Shown: positions 60,701 through 64,000 of the stretch, piece by piece | How positions within the stretch are numbered: the first letter of the stretch is position 1 | Layout of the letters: each line of letters starts with the position of its first letter | NCBI GenBank assembly: GCA_039000515.1 | Contig: JBCFYV010009882.1 | Span: forward strand, 50,665,801 to 50,729,800 | Origin: Timema cristinae | Lineage: Eukaryota; Arthropoda; Insecta; Phasmatodea; Timematidae | Length of the DNA stretch: 64,000 bases | Direction: 5' to 3' | Made by a program: the position numbers and the translations under genes | The notes under the pieces: generated by a model | Told to the model about the DNA's origin: nothing | The model's input: only the letters and a program-made list of their open reading frames with translations | Database searches by the model: none

Positions 60701-60938
60701 TTAGCACCACGTCTTACTATGCCTATATACTAATTACACCAATAGGTTAAGGAATAGGAAGGATTAATTTAGAGGAAGTGTGCTCGTATTTGCGTGGAGG
60801 GTGAGTCTAAGTGGAAAACCATTTAGGAAAACCACCCTCAATGCACTCAACCGGAATCGAACCCCGATCTTCCCGTCTTCGGCAGTCAAGTCCAACTCGA
60901 GATTAGCACGTTATACCCCGCAGCCACCGAAGCGGGTG
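60701..60938 (-). mobile_element. SINE-C copy lacking the tail hairpin
   Basis: Minus-sense head ACCCGCTTCGGTGGCTGCGG, box B GGGTTCGATTCCGG and body are good. The tail joins GTATATAGGC directly to ATAGTAAGACGTGGTGCTAA, so the ACCCGAACGGGT hairpin is deleted. Confidence 0.8.
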
Positions 60939-60942
60939 TGAA

Positions 60943-61085
60943 AAAGATTGAATTTGAGGAAATGCACCCGTATTTGAATGGAGGAAAGGTGAGAAACCAA
61001 TTAAGGAAAAACATAAGTAAACCCGGCCTGGTTTTTAACCCTAACCTCCCTGTCACCATCTAACCATACTATAAGATTGACTGAT
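60943..61085 (-). mobile_element. Adjacent SINE-C/B remnant
   Basis: Minus-sense AGGTTAGGGTTAAAAACCAG (box B region) and CTCCATTCAAATACGGGTGC (body) follow the previous copy directly. Confidence 0.55.
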
Positions 61086-62831
61086 GTCTACAAACTTATA
61101 GTCATATGGTGTTTTAAACGAAGCTATTAAAATAAAGCATCTTGAGTAGAGTTTGTCAAGTGGAGGTTCTTCGAACTAGGGTTGACAATAGCCGGAGTGA
61201 AAATATTAGGTTAGCCAGATATATTAGAAACCAGATATATATGTATTGATACTTTAACATTAGCTTGCAACACATTTCTGGACAAATAAATTAACAGGTG
61301 ATTCGGCTTTCATGAATGCCTATTTGTACCCCAATGACGACACAAAGTCTCTTATTCTAAATTAAACTAGATATATAATGGATAAAAAGTCATTTCTATA
61401 GTTGTGAGTATATTTTATAAATGTTAAACATTATCTTATTATCTGAGCGTATGAGAGATCCCTTAGACCTATTGATTTCTAGCCAAATAAATAATTTACA
61501 CCTATATTGTATTAAGGTATGTATGATCACTCTCTGGTGTATGTTTCTACTTTACTTGTAAGAAATTGATTAATTCAAAGTAAATAGCAGTATAAGTTGT
61601 ATTTGTAATATTGAAACTTTGTCAGCATTATTTAAAAATTTGGCAAAGTAAACCATGCAGACTCTTGGGGAAATTATGTTTACGGAACAATAGAAAAACT
61701 GTATATAGTATTATTTTCTATTTTTTTAGGAGGCTATGCATGTATGTTTTCAGTTATTTTATGGGCTTATCAGAGCCATAATAATTATAATAATGTGTTC
61801 AATTTGAATAATGACCAAAAGGAAATAAGAATTTTCCGTAAAACTTCCCCATGATCGCAAAAAGAATATATATACATATATACGGAGTAAATATGATTTT
61901 TCAATTAATATTTCTAAATAATATTGATCTGCGACCTGAAGCAAAGATTCTGAACCATAGCAAGGTGTGAATCAAAGAGGAAAGGTAAGCAGAGTGAGAG
62001 GGATTGGAGTGTGTAGGAAAGGTGGTGAAATATAGGACAGAGTTTACCCTGGAAGATAAAGACAGACAAGTACCAACTCAGAATGGTGACAATGATATTG
62101 AGGATTTCTATCAGATGCTTGTTGCTGTTTAAAGTCAAAATTGATACAATTCAGGATTTTGTTATGAATGAATAATTAAGCGTTTAAGAATCTCTAAAAG
62201 TACAAACGTGGGAATGTAACAATCACCAGCCTTCTAAAACAACCAAACCATAGTCAAAATCCTGAATAGTACCAACAGGAATAATGTTTTTAAATCCTGG
62301 ATATGATCCATTTTCCTAACCTATAAAGCCTAGCCTATGGCTGAAATGTATAGGACTAATATGTATTACAGTGTATGTTTGTCCCTTTAGGACTTTGAAT
62401 ATTAAAACAAAATGACGAATTTTATTAATTTTTTTTTTTAAGTAACCAATATGTGATAAGAACATGTAATTGTTCATATTCCAAGCTAATACTTTTCAGC
62501 TCCCCTGGAAGAATGTGTGACATTTGGCCCTCCATTTTTGGAACAAGAAACAGGTAATTGGACAAATAAATACATATTCAACAAGTTTATGCTAAGAGTT
62601 TGTATATTTGTCGAAGCGTAGCGTCATGGTAGACTATGAGACAGTTGAGAAAAATTTAATAACAAAGGTTTATATAATATAGTAAGTTTAAAAACAACTC
62701 CCAAAGTGATAAAACTTACATAAATGCTTCTTGTACAGAGAAAATATGATTAAGTTATTTTTCTGTCCCTATCGAGACTCGCCTCACCTTGTATTAAATA
62801 TATATTTTTCCATTTGGTATCATCCTTTCAG
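61086..62831. other. AT-rich DNA, no gene recognised
   Basis: Frames at 61759-61944 and 61914-62138 (minus) have no recognised domain. No repeat boundaries seen. Confidence 0.4.
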
Positions 62832-62984
62832 ATTCCCGCATTTGCATGGAAGGAGAGTAGAAAACCATTTGGGAAAAACCACCCTCAATACACCTAACCG
62901 AGATTCGAACCTCGACCTCCCCATCATCGGCAGTCTAGTCTACTGAGAGAGTAACGCGTTAGACCATGCGGCCACCGAAGCGGT
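62832..62984 (-). mobile_element. SINE-C head and body, no tail
   Basis: Minus-sense head CCGCTTCGGTGGCCGCATGG then TCTAACGCG, box B GAGGTTCGAATCTCGGTTAG and body to GCAAATGCGGG. Best-preserved SINE-C head in the window. Confidence 0.8.
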
Positions 62985-63412
62985 TTATAGTAACCATTAA
63001 AAGTGGCCGTTACAGATTACATGAAAAATAAATATATGAAAATTGTTTTAGTAACATTTGTAATTTGTCAAAAAGGTTTCTTACTATCTAAATAAGTCTG
63101 TACATATTATTTTATAGTATTATAAACTACAAATATTTGAATTTTATAATACTCACATACATTGAGGAATTTTTTTACAAACCCAAGTCAGGTAAAGCAT
63201 ACTAATGGCTAAACGTAGATTTCACAAACTTAAAAACGAAAATTTTGATAGACACACGTGTAATGTGTAAGCGTTATTTAACTATGCAGTCATTTCCAGT
63301 AAACATTTACGCCCCCCCCTTTTTCTTCCCCGTTGGGTTACGTTGATTCATTTCCACCCCCTTTTTAACTAACTCTATTTAAGGCCTAAGCTTTTTGGTA
63401 CTACACGTCTTA
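62985..63412. other. Non-genic DNA
   Basis: AT-rich, with a C-run at about 63313. GGTACTACACGTCTTA at 63397-63412 resembles a reversed SINE-tail start. Confidence 0.35.
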
Positions 63413-64000
63413 GGCCGATCACACAAAAAATTGAACATTCTGTTTCGCAGCGATTTTTTGCGAAGCAAAATTAATGTGCGTATTCGCTAGAGGCAAATTT
63501 GCGTCGAGGCCGAAAGTGCGCGCAGCCTCACTTTGATGTGCCGACACGAGTTAACTCAGCCTGGTTTGCCTCATCGACACAGCCGAAGCAGCCTTGCCAA
63601 CAATTTGCTTCTAGTGAATATACGCTGCAGTTGGTGTTTTAAATTAACCTTTGGTTCGACATTTTGACTCGCAACTCCAAAATTTCGATTTTTTTACCAG
63701 TTGTGAAATTCCAAAGAGTTAAGCACAGTGTTTTTATGGTTGTAGTGGGAAGTTGTTTTTGTGAAGTTAGCGAGTTTCTTAGGATATGGTAAGTGAAGAA
63801 ATAGACGTAGCTGCTCTTTAGTGGCAATTTATTCAAGTATTGGACGAGAAACCAAAGAAAGATTATTGGGCTCACTCGATTTTTATAAACACAACCTTTA
63901 TACAAATTCAAAACATAAAATCTACAAACATAAACACCAACTCCACAGTCTACCGTCAAGAATTCACTGCCAAGGGTTTTGGGGAACAGATGGACATATG
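63413..64000 (+). mobile_element. Left part of a possible Harbinger-type element, cut by the window edge
   Basis: TTA then GGCCGATCACACAAAAAATT starts a CpG-richer ~230-bp block (GCGTCGAGGCCGAAAGTGCG). The start pattern TTA-GGCC-CACAC parallels the ends at 13715 and 17573. The other end lies outside the window, so the assignment is tentative. Confidence 0.35.

Noticed and set aside
63639..63959. 106-codon minus-strand frame near the right edge
   Set aside because: No recognised domain. It lies inside the putative transposon end and could not be linked to a transposase.

Overview
The window looks like intergenic or intronic DNA from an animal, most likely an arthropod and probably an insect. 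The grounds are AT-rich sequence, no operon-like gene packing, a decayed jockey-clade non-LTR retrotransposon, a PIF/Harbinger transposon with a MADF-BESS partner gene, hAT and pogo-like ends, and dozens of tRNA-headed SINEs. No complete host protein gene, rRNA, functional tRNA or CRISPR array can be supported. Nearly every recognisable coding stretch is a broken transposable-element gene. The organism call is inference from repeat types.

Layout. 1-2 kb: AT-rich DNA and a degenerate ~140-bp tandem repeat. 2.2-2.4 kb: an 85-nt-armed palindrome split by a SINE tail. 2.5-7.1 kb: the jockey-like element, with ORF1 and ORF2 as pseudogenes and a MITE at the ORF2 end. 9.8-10.2 kb: a degenerate tandem repeat. 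13.2 kb: a MITE. 13.7-17.6 kb: the Harbinger element, with a transposase pseudogene on + and a MADF-BESS pseudogene on -. 17.6-17.9 kb: promoter-like CCAAT/NRF1 motifs. 18.1-27 kb: nested SINEs, a second 85-nt-armed palindrome, a hAT MITE and two pogo-like ends. 28.2-28.8 kb (fading to about 30.1 kb): a 57-bp-period tandem repeat. 31.9-32.2 and 52.2-52.6 kb: 3' fragments of another LINE type. 34.3-34.9 kb: tRNA-like repeats in inverted order. 39-43.8 kb: a ~0.7-kb tandem duplication broken by a hAT element, itself broken by a TTA-flanked element, itself broken by a SINE tail. 45-63 kb: mostly SINEs, plus a nested hAT pair at 59.1-60.1 kb.

The main system is a set of tRNA-derived SINE families. 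SINE-A has a head resembling tRNA-Glu/Gly. SINE-B and SINE-C have heads with a long variable arm and share a body. All three end in one tail, GTATAACCCGAACGGGTAG followed by TAAGACGCGGTGCTAA and then (TAA)n, containing the small hairpin ACCC-GAAC-GGGT. The shared tail suggests one partner LINE mobilises all three. Target-site duplications of 10-13 bp are readable for many copies, and nested insertions give a relative order of events. The names SINE-A to SINE-D and Rep-X are labels used only here. All similarities were judged by eye.
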